Source: JAZSNA01 sp045536135 (lineage in GTDB: Bacteria > Pseudomonadota > Alphaproteobacteria > CAAHEQ01 > UBA3637). From it: a DNA stretch of 60,728 nt. The notes under the pieces were generated by a model. The model ran no database searches, was not told the DNA's origin, and saw only the letters and a program-made list of their open reading frames with translations. The stretch lies in assembly GCA_045536135.1 (NCBI GenBank), contig JAZSNA010000025.1:1-60728 (forward strand), given 5' to 3'. A program made the position numbers and the translations under genes. Within the stretch, counting starts at the first letter, position 1, and each line of letters opens with the position of its first letter. Positions 42,318-49,523 of this stretch are shown here, piece after piece.

Positions 42318-43399
42318 AAAATATAATAAGAACCACTACTTTTCATCCGACCGGCTTTTTCAAATGCCTCATCTCCATAACCCCAAAAATAATCCCCCCG
42401 AATCGGACCTTTTATCGCACTCCCCTTATCCTGAGCGACCACTAATTTTCGTATTTTAGGTTCAGATGTTGTCAAATAAATCGGCGTTGACAAGGGAATA
42501 TAATTCGTATCAACCGCCAAAGAACGTTCTGCCGTTAACGGAACACCGGCAGCACCGATTGGTCCACCCATATCCTCTTTTAAATCAAAGAAGATATATC
42601 GTGGATTTTGTGCCATCAATTCTTTTGCTTTTTTCGGATTCTTTTTCAACCATTTTTTGATTTCCGGCATAGATGCCTTTCCCTTTTTCAATAATCCCTC
42701 ATCTGACATAATTTTCCCGATTCCGACAAAGGGATGACCGTTATTACCGGCATAACCAATCCGATAGACTCCATCCGGTGTTATCACACGACCTGAGCCT
42801 TGAATATGTAAAATAAAGGCATCAATATCACAATCCGCCCATAATAATACCGGTGCATTACATCCGTTCTTCATAATATTCTTTCGGTCAAAGTAAGAAA
42901 CGAAACGTCCGTTTTCCGCCCGACCATAAAAAACATCATCACTTTTATCCCGACAAACATCTGATGAATAAACCTTGATTAAATCATTCGGAATACCGTA
43001 TATCGGCGTTTGATTCGAATGAGTTTGCTTTAATGTTCCAGTTAATTCCGTTTCATAATACCCTGTAAATGTCCCGCTGGTTTTTCCATAAGAAGTGACC
43101 AAATAAGGCGTTAATGTTTTTTCAATATATTTACGTATTTCTTTGGCAGTTTTCTGTTTTTTAAAACCGTCACAAAAACCTTTCCAAATTTCATTGGGAG
43201 CTTGACAAGAGCGAGCCAATGCCTCACCGGCTTTATTAAAATCATCTTTTTTCCAATCCGGCAAGCTTGAAAATTCCATTTCGACAAAATCAAACGGTCG
43301 ATTCGTTCGAGCAATTTTAGTTGACGAACATCCTTCCAACCACATTATTAATAATAAGGTCAGTAAAACCATTATCGGCATTAAAAACATTGCCTTCAT
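42287..43399 (-). CDS. mltA: Lytic murein transglycosylase A
   Basis: 370 residues with a lipoprotein-type N-terminus (LLLIMWLEGCSS, lipobox LEGC). The MltA domain shows FTGYYETELTGT and LWADCDIDAFILHIQGSGR, and the 3D domain carries catalytic-type Asp in VAQDKGSAIKGPIRGDYFWG. Known: cleaves the glycan between MurNAc and GlcNAc. ATGA overlap with the upstream tim44-like gene; conserved alphaproteobacterial order tim44-mltA-smr. Confidence 0.93.
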   Translation of the reverse strand: MKAMFLMPIMVLLTLLLIMWLEGCSSTKIARTNRPFDFVEMEFSSLPDWKKDDFNKAGEALARSCQAPNEIWKGFCDGFKKQKTAKEIRKYIEKTLTPYLVTSYGKTSGTFTGYYETELTGTLKQTHSNQTPIYGIPNDLIKVYSSDVCRDKSDDVFYGRAENGRFVSYFDRKNIMKNGCNAPVLLWADCDIDAFILHIQGSGRVITPDGVYRIGYAGNNGHPFVGIGKIMSDEGLLKKGKASMPEIKKWLKKNPKKAKELMAQNPRYIFFDLKEDMGGPIGAAGVPLTAERSLAVDTNYIPLSTPIYLTTSEPKIRKLVVAQDKGSAIKGPIRGDYFWGYGDEAFEKAGRMKSSGSYYILWPKGRRPLQ

Positions 43400-43965
43400 G
43401 CAACCTCACTTTTGGTCGATAATAATACCCAGTTATTTTTACCTTTTTTTTCAAAAACCCATAAATCCTTTATTGTGGATAAATTAATGCTGTCCCCTTC
43501 AATGACTTGACCGGCTTTATTCTTTAATGCATTAATTTGTTCGGTTATAAATTCAACTTCAATTTTTTCCGGTTCTAAATTCGTAATCGGCGATATAATT
43601 CGACATTCTTGAAATGAAATTAACGAAAATTCCAGCTGATTTTCATCCTTCTTTCTTTTTTCGACTTCTTCCGAAAGTTTTTTAAAAATTTTTTCGGATA
43701 AAATATTTTTAACTTTAGTTAAATCCCCCAAAGCAAACTGTTGTGTAATTTGATGAAATGCCATTTTAGCACCAATCAAAAAATTATCCGAATCGAATTC
43801 CTTCTTTTTTTGAGCTTTTGCCTTTGTTTCTTCCAATACCATTTTTAACAAACGTTCTTTATCCAATTGCCCATCTACGGGAACTTCTTGTTTTCCCAAT
43901 GTTGAAAAGAGCTTAGCACAAATCACAAAAACAATTATTGCTAAAAATATCCATTCTGCTTGCAT
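43396..43965 (-). CDS. Tim44/TimA-domain protein
   Basis: 189 residues from the ATG at 43965, chosen because AAAGGAA precedes it. The longer frame runs into the secB promoter. An N-terminal membrane helix (about 4-20) is followed by the Tim44-like domain (about 70-189, with GAKMAFHQITQQFALGDL and a terminal KDLWVFEKKGKNNWVL strand pair). Bacterial relatives (TimA) sit at the inner membrane; the function is not settled. It is head-to-head with secB. Confidence 0.85.
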   Translation of the reverse strand: MQAEWIFLAIIVFVICAKLFSTLGKQEVPVDGQLDKERLLKMVLEETKAKAQKKKEFDSDNFLIGAKMAFHQITQQFALGDLTKVKNILSEKIFKKLSEEVEKRKKDENQLEFSLISFQECRIISPITNLEPEKIEVEFITEQINALKNKAGQVIEGDSINLSTIKDLWVFEKKGKNNWVLLSTKSEVA

Positions 43966-43977
43966 TTTTATTCCTTT

Positions 43978-44013
43978 GCTATATAGTATGTAATATAGCT
44001 TTTTTATTAACAA
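43978..44013 (-). promoter_or_regulatory. Divergent tim44/secB promoter region with dyad
   Basis: For the minus strand, TTGTTA (44013-44008), 17 bp, CATACT (43990-43985). The -10 box is embedded in a dyad GCTATAT / ATATAGC (43978-43984 and 43993-43999) that could be an operator or just two facing promoters. Confidence 0.4.
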
Positions 44014-44033
44014 AAAACAACAGGAAAATGAAC

Positions 44034-44456
44034 ATGACAGAAAAACAACAACCTTCAATTCAAATATTACGTCAATATATCAAGGATTTATCTTATGAAG
44101 CGCCGAATCAACCGATTGTCTTAAAAGAGCAACCCAAGATTGATATTAAAATCGATATTGCCACCGCAAAAGCCGATAACAATAATTATATCGTTGATTT
44201 GGTCACCAAAATTACAGCCTCACAGGAAAATAAACAAATTTTTATTTGTGAGTTAACCTATGGGGCTATTGCTCATTTAGAAGTCGAAGAAAAAATGGTT
44301 GAGCCAATTTTATTGGTCGAAATTCCACATTTATTATTCCCATATTCAAGATCTTTGATTTCAACAATCATATCAGAATCGGGATTACCACCCATTAATT
44401 TACAACCGATTAATTTCGCAGCTTTATATCAACAAAAAAAGGCGACTCAACAATGA
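44034..44456 (+). CDS. secB: Protein-export chaperone SecB
   Basis: 140 residues from the ATG at 44034, 8 bases after AGGA. An ATG six bases earlier is too close to it. SecB features are QPSIQILRQYIKDLSYEAPN at the start, CELTYGAIAHLE and the EIPHLLFPYSRSLIS core. Known: tetrameric chaperone delivering preproteins to SecA. SecB occurs in proteobacteria, and its position head-to-head with tim44/mltA is usual in alphaproteobacteria. Confidence 0.93.
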   Translation: MTEKQQPSIQILRQYIKDLSYEAPNQPIVLKEQPKIDIKIDIATAKADNNNYIVDLVTKITASQENKQIFICELTYGAIAHLEVEEKMVEPILLVEIPHLLFPYSRSLISTIISESGLPPINLQPINFAALYQQKKATQQ

Positions 44457-44467
44457 GTCGCTTTTCA
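44433..44467. terminator. Bidirectional terminator between secB and rplT
   Basis: Stem GGCGACTC / GAGTCGC with loop AACAAT (44449-44454), A-run on the left and T-run on the right. It contains the secB stop codon and ends just before the rplT 3' end, so it serves both genes. Confidence 0.8.
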
Positions 44468-44481
44468 TTCAAGTTCATGAA

Positions 44482-44838
44482 TTATTTTAAAGCATCTTGA
44501 ACTTTTTTAACGATTGTTTCAAAAGCCGCAGCATCATTCATTGCTAAATCTGCCAAAACTTTACGATCCAATTCGATACCGGCTTTGCTTAATCCATTCA
44601 TAAATATAGAATATTTCAAGCCATAAGCCCGAACACCGGCATTAATCCGAGCAATCCACAATGAGCGGAATGTCGATTTTTTCCGACGACGATCGCGATA
44701 TGCATAAGCCAAGCCTTTTTCAACTTTTTCTTTTGCAACGGTATAAACATTTTTATTCCGACCGCGATATCCTTTTGCTAAATCCAAGATTTTCTTGTGT
44801 TTCGCATGGGCTGTCACACCCCGTTTTACTCTTGCCAT
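44482..44838 (-). CDS. rplT: 50S ribosomal protein L20
   Basis: 118 residues, standard length. Highly conserved N-terminus MARVKRGVTAHAKHKKIL and the FRSLWIARINAGVRAYGLKYS core. Known: 50S assembly protein and autoregulator of the rpmI-rplT mRNA in several bacteria. It follows rpmI by 13 bases. Confidence 0.97.
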   Translation of the reverse strand: MARVKRGVTAHAKHKKILDLAKGYRGRNKNVYTVAKEKVEKGLAYAYRDRRRKKSTFRSLWIARINAGVRAYGLKYSIFMNGLSKAGIELDRKVLADLAMNDAAAFETIVKKVQDALK

Positions 44839-44851
44839 TGTCTATCCCCCC

Positions 44852-45055
44852 TTATACACCATACGGCAAATAATATGCCTTTGTTGTTTTTGCTGTTGTT
44901 TCATCCATAATTTGAACGCCACGAGCTTTTCTTTTCATGGATTGACTTTTTGTAGATAAACAATGTCTTTTATTAGAAGCATAATTTTTCACTTTTCCGC
45001 TTCCGGTCAGTGAAATCCGTTTTTTAACGGCACTTTTAGTTTTTAATTTGGGCAT
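44852..45055 (-). CDS. rpmI: 50S ribosomal protein L35
   Basis: 67 residues, basic, with MPKLKTKSAVKKRISLTGSG and the conserved KRHCLSTKSQ. It precedes rplT as usual. infC, the common upstream partner, is not here: the operon starts with its own promoter and a 70-base structured leader. Confidence 0.96.
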   Translation of the reverse strand: MPKLKTKSAVKKRISLTGSGKVKNYASNKRHCLSTKSQSMKRKARGVQIMDETTAKTTKAYYLPYGV

Positions 45056-45126
45056 TTTTATTCCTTTTTTAAAAGTTAATTTTCAAACGGTCAGGCATCC
45101 CAATAATGGCCCGATTCGTTAACCGA
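45056..45126 (-). promoter_or_regulatory. Structured leader of rpmI-rplT, candidate L20 autoregulatory site
   Basis: The predicted mRNA begins directly with an imperfect hairpin: CGG...CCG outer pairs, then TCGGGC (45114-45109) with GCCTGA (45096-45091), around a 12-base loop, before AAAAAGGAA and the rpmI ATG. Known: rpmI-rplT leaders often bind L20. This is inference from position and pairing only. Confidence 0.35.
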
Positions 45127-45131
45127 CTTGT

Positions 45132-45160
45132 TTTATACACCATTTTTCATAAAAAATCAA
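45132..45160 (-). promoter_or_regulatory. rpmI-rplT promoter
   Basis: On the minus strand, TTGATT (45160-45155), 17 bp, TATAAA (45137-45132). Confidence 0.65.
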
Positions 45161-45166
45161 GTTTTT

Positions 45167-46213
45167 TTATAATTCTTCATCCAAATCAGACATCATGCTG
45201 ACTTCGGCCATTTTTTCTTTAATTTGAGCACACAAATTTTTCCGAACCAACCGAATCGCCCGACAAATCGCTGATGCATGTGCTTTGGCTCCCGAAGAAC
45301 CATGACTTTTAATTGATATTCCGTTTAATCCGATTAACATGGCACCATTATAACGATTGACATCAATTTTGGCTTTTAGCCGCAACATCGCCGGAATCAT
45401 AAAAATAAAACCGAGTTTAGCCAAGATGCTTTTGGAAAGCATTTGTTTAAACAGATTTTTACACATACGAGCCGTTCCCTCTATCGTTTTAAGAGCCACA
45501 TTACCCGTAAAACCGTCAGAAACAATCACATCACACCGACCGGTTCCGATATCCGTTCCCTCGATAAAACCTTCATATATCATTGTTTTATCATCCATCT
45601 CTTTTAACAAATGAGCGGCTTCACGAATTTCTTCCCGACCCTTAATATCTTCGGAACCAATATTTAACAGACCGACTCGAGGTTTTTCAACCCCCAAAAC
45701 CAAATTGGCATAAACAACCCCCATCATGGCAAATTCAACCAAATTTTGTGCATTTGCTTCGGTATTTGCCCCCAAATCAAGCATAACAAAATCTTTGTTT
45801 GCCGATGTCGGCATAACCGCCACAATCGCCGGACGATCAACGCCGGGAATCATTCCTAAACAAATCTTTGAAATAGCCATTAAAGCACCAGTATTCCCCG
45901 CCGACACAACCGCACCGGCATATCCGTTCCGAACAGATTTAATTGCACGAAAAAGGCTACTTTCCCGCCCGCTACGCAAAGCAACCGACGGTTTTTCATT
46001 TCCCTTAATGACTTGATCTGTATGATGAATTTTATAGGCTGTTTCAGGCAACCGGTACATATCCAATAACGGTTTGACCTTTTTTTCATCACCAAAAATT
46101 AAAAAGAAAACATCCCGATTCTTTTCCCATGCCAATCTAACGCCATGGATAACGGAGTCAGGCGCACTATCTCCACCCATCGCGTCAATGGCTATCACCA
46201 CTTGTTCTGACAT
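45167..46213 (-). CDS. plsX: Phosphate acyltransferase PlsX
   Basis: 348 residues. The N-terminus IAIDAMGGDSAPDSVI and segments SAGNTGALMA, DLGANTEANAQNLVEFAMMG and VSDGFTGNVALKTIEG are diagnostic. Known: converts acyl-ACP to acyl-phosphate for phospholipid synthesis by PlsY. It follows rpmF as in most bacteria. fabH, the usual next gene, is absent; rpmI-rplT comes instead on its own promoter. Confidence 0.95.
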   Translation of the reverse strand: MSEQVVIAIDAMGGDSAPDSVIHGVRLAWEKNRDVFFLIFGDEKKVKPLLDMYRLPETAYKIHHTDQVIKGNEKPSVALRSGRESSLFRAIKSVRNGYAGAVVSAGNTGALMAISKICLGMIPGVDRPAIVAVMPTSANKDFVMLDLGANTEANAQNLVEFAMMGVVYANLVLGVEKPRVGLLNIGSEDIKGREEIREAAHLLKEMDDKTMIYEGFIEGTDIGTGRCDVIVSDGFTGNVALKTIEGTARMCKNLFKQMLSKSILAKLGFIFMIPAMLRLKAKIDVNRYNGAMLIGLNGISIKSHGSSGAKAHASAICRAIRLVRKNLCAQIKEKMAEVSMMSDLDEEL

Positions 46214-46220
46214 GATTTAA

Positions 46221-46403
46221 TTATGCCTTTTTTTCTGATACAACCTGTTTCTTATCATATTGACCACAGGCTTCACAAACATGGTGCGGACGTTTCATTT
46301 CGCCGCAATTAGAACATTCGACCATTGGATTAGCCGATAATGCTTCGTGAGAACGACGCATATTCTTTTTAGATTTCGATGTTTTTTTCTTTGGAGTTGC
46401 CAT
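46221..46403 (-). CDS. rpmF: 50S ribosomal protein L32
   Basis: 60 residues: MATPKKKTSKSKKNMRRSH start and the zinc-ribbon pairs CSNCGE and CEACGQY. It precedes plsX by 7 bases, the classical arrangement coupling ribosome and lipid synthesis. Confidence 0.96.
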   Translation of the reverse strand: MATPKKKTSKSKKNMRRSHEALSANPMVECSNCGEMKRPHHVCEACGQYDKKQVVSEKKA

Positions 46404-46435
46404 TTTAATATCCTTTCTTTTATTTTTGTTTTCCC

Positions 46436-46464
46436 CTTATAGCGACTTTTTACAAAAAAATCAA
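46436..46464 (-). promoter_or_regulatory. rpmF-plsX promoter
   Basis: On the minus strand, TTGATT (46464-46459), 17 bp, TATAAG (46441-46436). Confidence 0.6.
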
Positions 46465-46472
46465 GTCTTTTT

Positions 46473-46577
46473 TTACAAATCCTTTACCGTATTCACAACA
46501 GGCGAATTTGTAAAAATCAAATAAAGACTGTAAAATATCACAAACAGAGATAATAAAATAAATTGTCTTTTTGTCAT
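46473..46577 (-). CDS. Small single-pass membrane protein (34 aa)
   Basis: A short frame starting MTKRQFILLSLFVIFYSLYL, with one hydrophobic helix (about 6-23) and a polar tail ending VVNTVKDL. AAAAGG lies 5 bases before the ATG. It sits in the gap between divergent rpmF and map genes, and its stop is 9 bases upstream of the rpmF -35 box. Unknown function; the ribosome site and helix are the only support. Confidence 0.4.
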   Translation of the reverse strand: MTKRQFILLSLFVIFYSLYLIFTNSPVVNTVKDL

Positions 46578-46638
46578 AAAAACCTTTTCTTCTTTACTTT
46601 TTTATGTTATATATCATTTCATACTGAAAGTCAAATTT

Positions 46639-47436
46639 ATGGTTAAAAATTTTGCTCTTTACTCTGTTGAACAGTTTGAAAAAATGCGAATAGTCGGGAA
46701 AATGGCTGCCGAGACCTTGGATTTTATCACGCCCTTTGTCGTCGCCGGTGCCAAAACCGAAGATATCGATGCTTTGCTCGAACAACACATCCGTCAAATG
46801 GGGGCTATCCCGGCAACAATCGGATATCGAGGATATCAAAAAGCCAGCTGTATTTCGGTTAACCATGTCGTTTGTCATGGAATACCGGGCGAAAAATGTC
46901 TGGCAGACGGCGATATCGTTAACATCGATATTACTTTAATATATAATGGATGGTTCGGGGATACCAGTCGGATGTATTATGTCGGCAAACCTTCTATTAA
47001 ATCTAAACGGTTGGTTGAAGTCACTTATGCGACAATGATGGCCGGCATCGAACAAGCCGTTATCGGAAATACCATGGGTGATATCGGACACGCAATGGAA
47101 AAAATCGCCCTTGAAAACGGATATTCAGTTGTTGAAGATTTTTGCGGACATGGAATCGGAACAGCTTTTCATCAATATCCAAATGTTTTAAATTATGGCA
47201 CGCCCGGTGAAGGAGAACCAATCGTCGAAGGAATGATTTTCACTGTTGAGCCTATGGTTAATATCGGTAAAAGTCAAGTCACAACATTAAACGACGGCTG
47301 GACCGTCATTACAAAGGATCGATCTTTGTCGGCTCAATTTGAACACACAATCGGCATCACTAAAAACGGACCGGAAATTTTTACACTTTCCACTAAAAAC
47401 TGGAATTATCCGCCATACGAGGATTATCATGGATAA
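46639..47436 (+). CDS. map: Methionine aminopeptidase, type I
   Basis: 265 residues. Metal ligands are visible in DIVNIDITLIYNGWFGDTSRM, GHGIGTAFH, FTVEPMVN and FEHTIGI. Known: removes initiator Met from nascent proteins. It overlaps radC by 8 bases. Positions of the five ligands and the length are normal for type Ia enzymes. Confidence 0.96.
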   Translation: MVKNFALYSVEQFEKMRIVGKMAAETLDFITPFVVAGAKTEDIDALLEQHIRQMGAIPATIGYRGYQKASCISVNHVVCHGIPGEKCLADGDIVNIDITLIYNGWFGDTSRMYYVGKPSIKSKRLVEVTYATMMAGIEQAVIGNTMGDIGHAMEKIALENGYSVVEDFCGHGIGTAFHQYPNVLNYGTPGEGEPIVEGMIFTVEPMVNIGKSQVTTLNDGWTVITKDRSLSAQFEHTIGITKNGPEIFTLSTKNWNYPPYEDYHG

Positions 47437-48103
47437 CACCGGACATCGTGAAAGATTAAGACAAAAAATTTTAAAAGGTCCTCTTGAAATTATTCCGGAT
47501 TACGAATTGTTGGAATATTTCTTAACCTACTCCATTCCCCGAAAAGATACCAAAGAAACGGCGAAAATGTTAATTAAAAACTTTGGATCGTTAAATGAAG
47601 TTTTAAATGCCTCAACTGAACAGTTGGAAGCACAAGCAGGAATAAAGGATAACACTATCGCCCTGTTTAAAACTTTTTTGGAATTATCAAAACGATTATT
47701 GGAAAAAGAACTCACTCAAAAACCAATTTTTGATCATATTGAACAGATATATGATTACTGTTATACTCTGCTTTGTTCGGCGGATAATGAAACCTTTTAT
47801 GTGTTGTATCTGAATTCTAAAAATAAATTGATTTGTTCGGAAAAAATTCGAACCGGAACTGTTAATCATGTTCCCATATACCCTCGGGAAATCGTTCAAC
47901 ATGCGTTAAATAATAATGCCTGCGGTATTATTTTAACTCATAATCATCCCAGCACAGATACTCATCCATCACGGGATGACCTTGAAACAACACTTTATTT
48001 AAAGGATTGTTTGGAAAAATTAAACATTAACTTAATTGATCATATTATTGTATCCAAATCGGGTTGCGTTTCTTTAACCATGATGGGTTATTTAAAACAC
48101 TGA
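47429..48103 (+). CDS. radC: RadC/JAB-domain protein
   Basis: 224 residues from the ATG at 47429 behind GAGGATT. A helix-hairpin-helix region (about 10-85, with NFGSLNEVLNASTEQLEAQ) is followed by the JAMM metalloprotease-like motif HNHPSTDTHPSRDD. The RadC family is widespread, with no agreed biochemical function; it is not the E. coli radiation-repair activity once claimed. The start overlaps map. Confidence 0.9.
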   Translation: MDNTGHRERLRQKILKGPLEIIPDYELLEYFLTYSIPRKDTKETAKMLIKNFGSLNEVLNASTEQLEAQAGIKDNTIALFKTFLELSKRLLEKELTQKPIFDHIEQIYDYCYTLLCSADNETFYVLYLNSKNKLICSEKIRTGTVNHVPIYPREIVQHALNNNACGIILTHNHPSTDTHPSRDDLETTLYLKDCLEKLNINLIDHIIVSKSGCVSLTMMGYLKH

Positions 48104-48171
48104 TAATGGATTAATTCTTTTTATCCCCAACCACAAGCGTTTTAAGTCATTGAAAAGTAATGTATTTTTAC

Positions 48172-48198
48172 ATCAAAAAAACCTTGGTTTTTTGCAAG
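48172..48198 (-). repeat. Hin/dix-like crossover site, distal copy, locus 1
   Basis: ATCAAAAAAACC, core TT, GGTTTTTTGCAAG. The half-sites AAAAACC/GGTTTTT are inverted around a 2-base core, the layout of Hin/Gin-type invertase sites. It is oppositely oriented to the site at 48276-48302. Confidence 0.7.
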
Positions 48199-48290
48199 AA
48201 CTTTTTTTCATGATTTAAATATTTTTTTTCTTTTATTTTAAAAGCGTTGTTTTTTCATTTTTTGCCTTTTCGAATATCAAAAAAAACCAA
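48184..48290. promoter_or_regulatory. Invertible promoter segment, locus 1 (OFF orientation)
   Basis: The segment runs core to core between the two inverted sites. The palindromic TTGCAA (48192-48197), which is the -35 box at locus 2, lies at the gene-distal end here. The position 17 bp upstream of the fixed -10 box TATACT (48300-48305) reads TCAAAA. The inner sequence is collinear on the plus strand with the segment at 55666-55772, although the gene it serves points the other way. Inversion would recreate TTGCAA-17-TATACT. Confidence 0.7.
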
Positions 48291-48302
48291 GGTTTTTTTT
48301 AT
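48276..48302 (+). repeat. Hin/dix-like crossover site, gene-proximal copy, locus 1
   Basis: ATCAAAAAAAACC, core AA, GGTTTTTTTTAT. It is the reverse complement, over 19 bases, of the distal site. The fixed -10 box starts at its right edge. Confidence 0.7.
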
Positions 48303-48348
48303 ACTGTTTTTATTGAGGAAAAAAATAACAAAAAAAAGGAGAATAAAA

Positions 48349-49242
48349 ATGAAAAAACAAAGCGGTCGGAGTATGGTTGAAATGCTGGGAACACTGGCAA
48401 TTATCGGTGTTTTGTCAGTGACGGCATTGACGGGATATAAAATCGCCATGACCAAGAATCGGACAAACAATATTTTATATGATGTGAATTTAGCGATGAA
48501 TGAAATCGCCACTCGGGAATATGGGACCTTGGCGGATGTTGAAGCTGATGTATCCACTTTGGGTGTTAAAACGGAATTTGACATCAGCTATGCCCGATTA
48601 GGGAATACAGAATCAGAAGGTTTTTATATCGTTGTGGATGGTATTACACCGGAAGTTTGTGAAACCTTGCGTTCCAATAAAACCGCTTTTATGGCGAAGA
48701 TCCAACCATATAATGGTGAAGATCCCGCCAATTCATGTGAAGATGCCAATGCAGTCTATATCACATTCCCATACCCACCAATCGAGGGGGGAGAGGTTGC
48801 AGAACCTGCACCTTGTGATTCTGATGAATATTTTAATGGTAGCTGTCTTCCTTGTCCGCCAAATGCAACTTGTGATGGAACAGCCAATGTGATTTGTTCT
48901 GATACCAGTAAGTATTTAAATGCTGCAAGGGGGAGCTGTGAATCTTGCCCATCGGGTGCGACTTGTGACGGAACAAATGTGATTTGTTCGGATACCAGTA
49001 AGTATTTAAATCCTGCATGGGGGAGCTGTCGTTCTTGCCCATCGGATGCGACTTGTAATGGATACACTGGAATTTGTTCGGATACCAGTAAGTATTTCAA
49101 TGCTTTATGGGAGGAGAGTTGTCAACCTTGTCCGGATTATGCCATTTGCGATGGAACAAAAGATGCATCCTGTGATAAAGGATGGTGGAGTGAAGTTGAC
49201 GGGTGTTGCTTTGATGATGATGTTGGTTGTCTATATCTATAA
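48349..49242 (+). CDS. Cys-rich prepilin-like surface protein, phase-OFF copy
   Basis: 297 residues from the ATG at 48349 behind AAAGGAG. The leader MKKQSG is followed by RSMVEMLGTLAIIGVLSVTA: prepilin layout with Glu at +5 but Arg at +1. A conserved pilin-like domain follows (to about 150), then four CPxxATCxG-type modules separated by CSDTSKY linkers, ending DDDVGCLYL. No prepilin peptidase or pilus motor genes are in the window. It is nearly identical at the N-terminus to the 54415 gene and differs in module number. The promoter appears switched off. Confidence 0.85.
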   Translation: MKKQSGRSMVEMLGTLAIIGVLSVTALTGYKIAMTKNRTNNILYDVNLAMNEIATREYGTLADVEADVSTLGVKTEFDISYARLGNTESEGFYIVVDGITPEVCETLRSNKTAFMAKIQPYNGEDPANSCEDANAVYITFPYPPIEGGEVAEPAPCDSDEYFNGSCLPCPPNATCDGTANVICSDTSKYLNAARGSCESCPSGATCDGTNVICSDTSKYLNPAWGSCRSCPSDATCNGYTGICSDTSKYFNALWEESCQPCPDYAICDGTKDASCDKGWWSEVDGCCFDDDVGCLYL

Positions 49243-49259
49243 CTATTCCGACCTATCAA

Positions 49260-49292
49260 TAAAAAAACGGGGGTGATTCACCCCCGTTTTTA
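49260..49292. terminator. Terminator of prepilin gene, locus 1
   Basis: A GC-rich stem CGGGGGTG / CACCCCCG with loop ATT, flanked by A- and T-runs, so it works in both directions. A duplicate lies at 54365-54397. Confidence 0.85.
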
Positions 49293-49312
49293 TTTCAGTT
49301 AGATTATTTTAT

Positions 49313-49335
49313 TTTTTCCCTTCATCAAAGGCTTT
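49313..49335 (-). pseudogene. Fossil of the flavin-reductase-like gene 3' end
   Basis: The 23 bases TTATTTTTTCCC then TTCATCAAAGG match, in reverse, the final codons (KAFDEGKKIK, stop) of the gene ending at 54353, apart from one T. Only this tail was copied, together with the prepilin terminator. Confidence 0.7.
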
Positions 49336-49336
49336 A

Positions 49337-49453
49337 GACGAATATTTCTGTTGTCATGAAACAGGGGAATATTTTGTAAGTGATAATGGATGTTTGCCTT
49401 GTCCGTCGGGGGCGACTTGTAATGGAATAAATTGTACCGGAAGCGGGTGTTAA
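49337..49453 (+). pseudogene. Silent Cys-rich prepilin module
   Basis: An open frame without start reads DEYFCCHETGEYF, DNGCLPCPSGATCNG and ends CTGSGC stop. This is the C-terminal module pattern of the Cys-rich prepilins, not identical to any module in the window. It begins exactly where the inverted duplication ends. It is probably the tail of an older prepilin gene at this place, or a donor cassette. Confidence 0.65.
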
Positions 49454-49473
49454 TTACATAGATTTACGGTTAT

Positions 49474-49506
49474 AAAAAAATGTCCCGATTTTCGGGACAT
49501 TTTTTA
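49474..49506. terminator. groEL terminator
   Basis: Stem ATGTCCCGA / TCGGGACAT with loop TTT, A-run left and T-run right. It is placed 24 bases after the groEL stop on the minus strand. Confidence 0.85.
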
Positions 49507-49523
49507 TTATTCGGAATAACTGA

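Larger units (their letters stand above)
48176..49335 (+). repeat. Inverted duplication, arm 1
   Basis: This arm, from the distal crossover site through the prepilin gene, terminator and a 23-base fossil of a neighbouring gene, is homologous to 54321-55774 in reverse orientation. The outer limit coincides with the distal crossover site. The inner limit falls abruptly after GGCTTT at 49335. The small invertible segment is the only part lying in the same plus-strand direction in both arms. Confidence 0.75.

Noticed and set aside
48104..48175. Possible recombinase or leader peptide gene next to the invertible segment
   Set aside because: No frame with a ribosome site and reasonable length; no recombinase motifs anywhere in the window on either strand.
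48172..48305. Crossover sites interpreted as simple rho-independent terminators (A-run, CC, GG, T-run)
   Set aside because: A two-base loop and a four-GC stem make a poor hairpin, and the pair is placed in inverted orientation at identical distance at both loci with the inner segment flipped relative to the gene, which a terminator would not explain.
48255..48584. Open frame of 109 codons on the minus strand across the prepilin start
   Set aside because: It is the reverse shadow of the conserved prepilin coding sequence; the same shadow occurs at 55445-55633. No ribosome site.
48830..49160. Regular repeats in the prepilin genes considered as a CRISPR array
   Set aside because: Repeats are in frame, encode CPxxATCxG modules, vary in sequence and have no unique spacers or cas genes.
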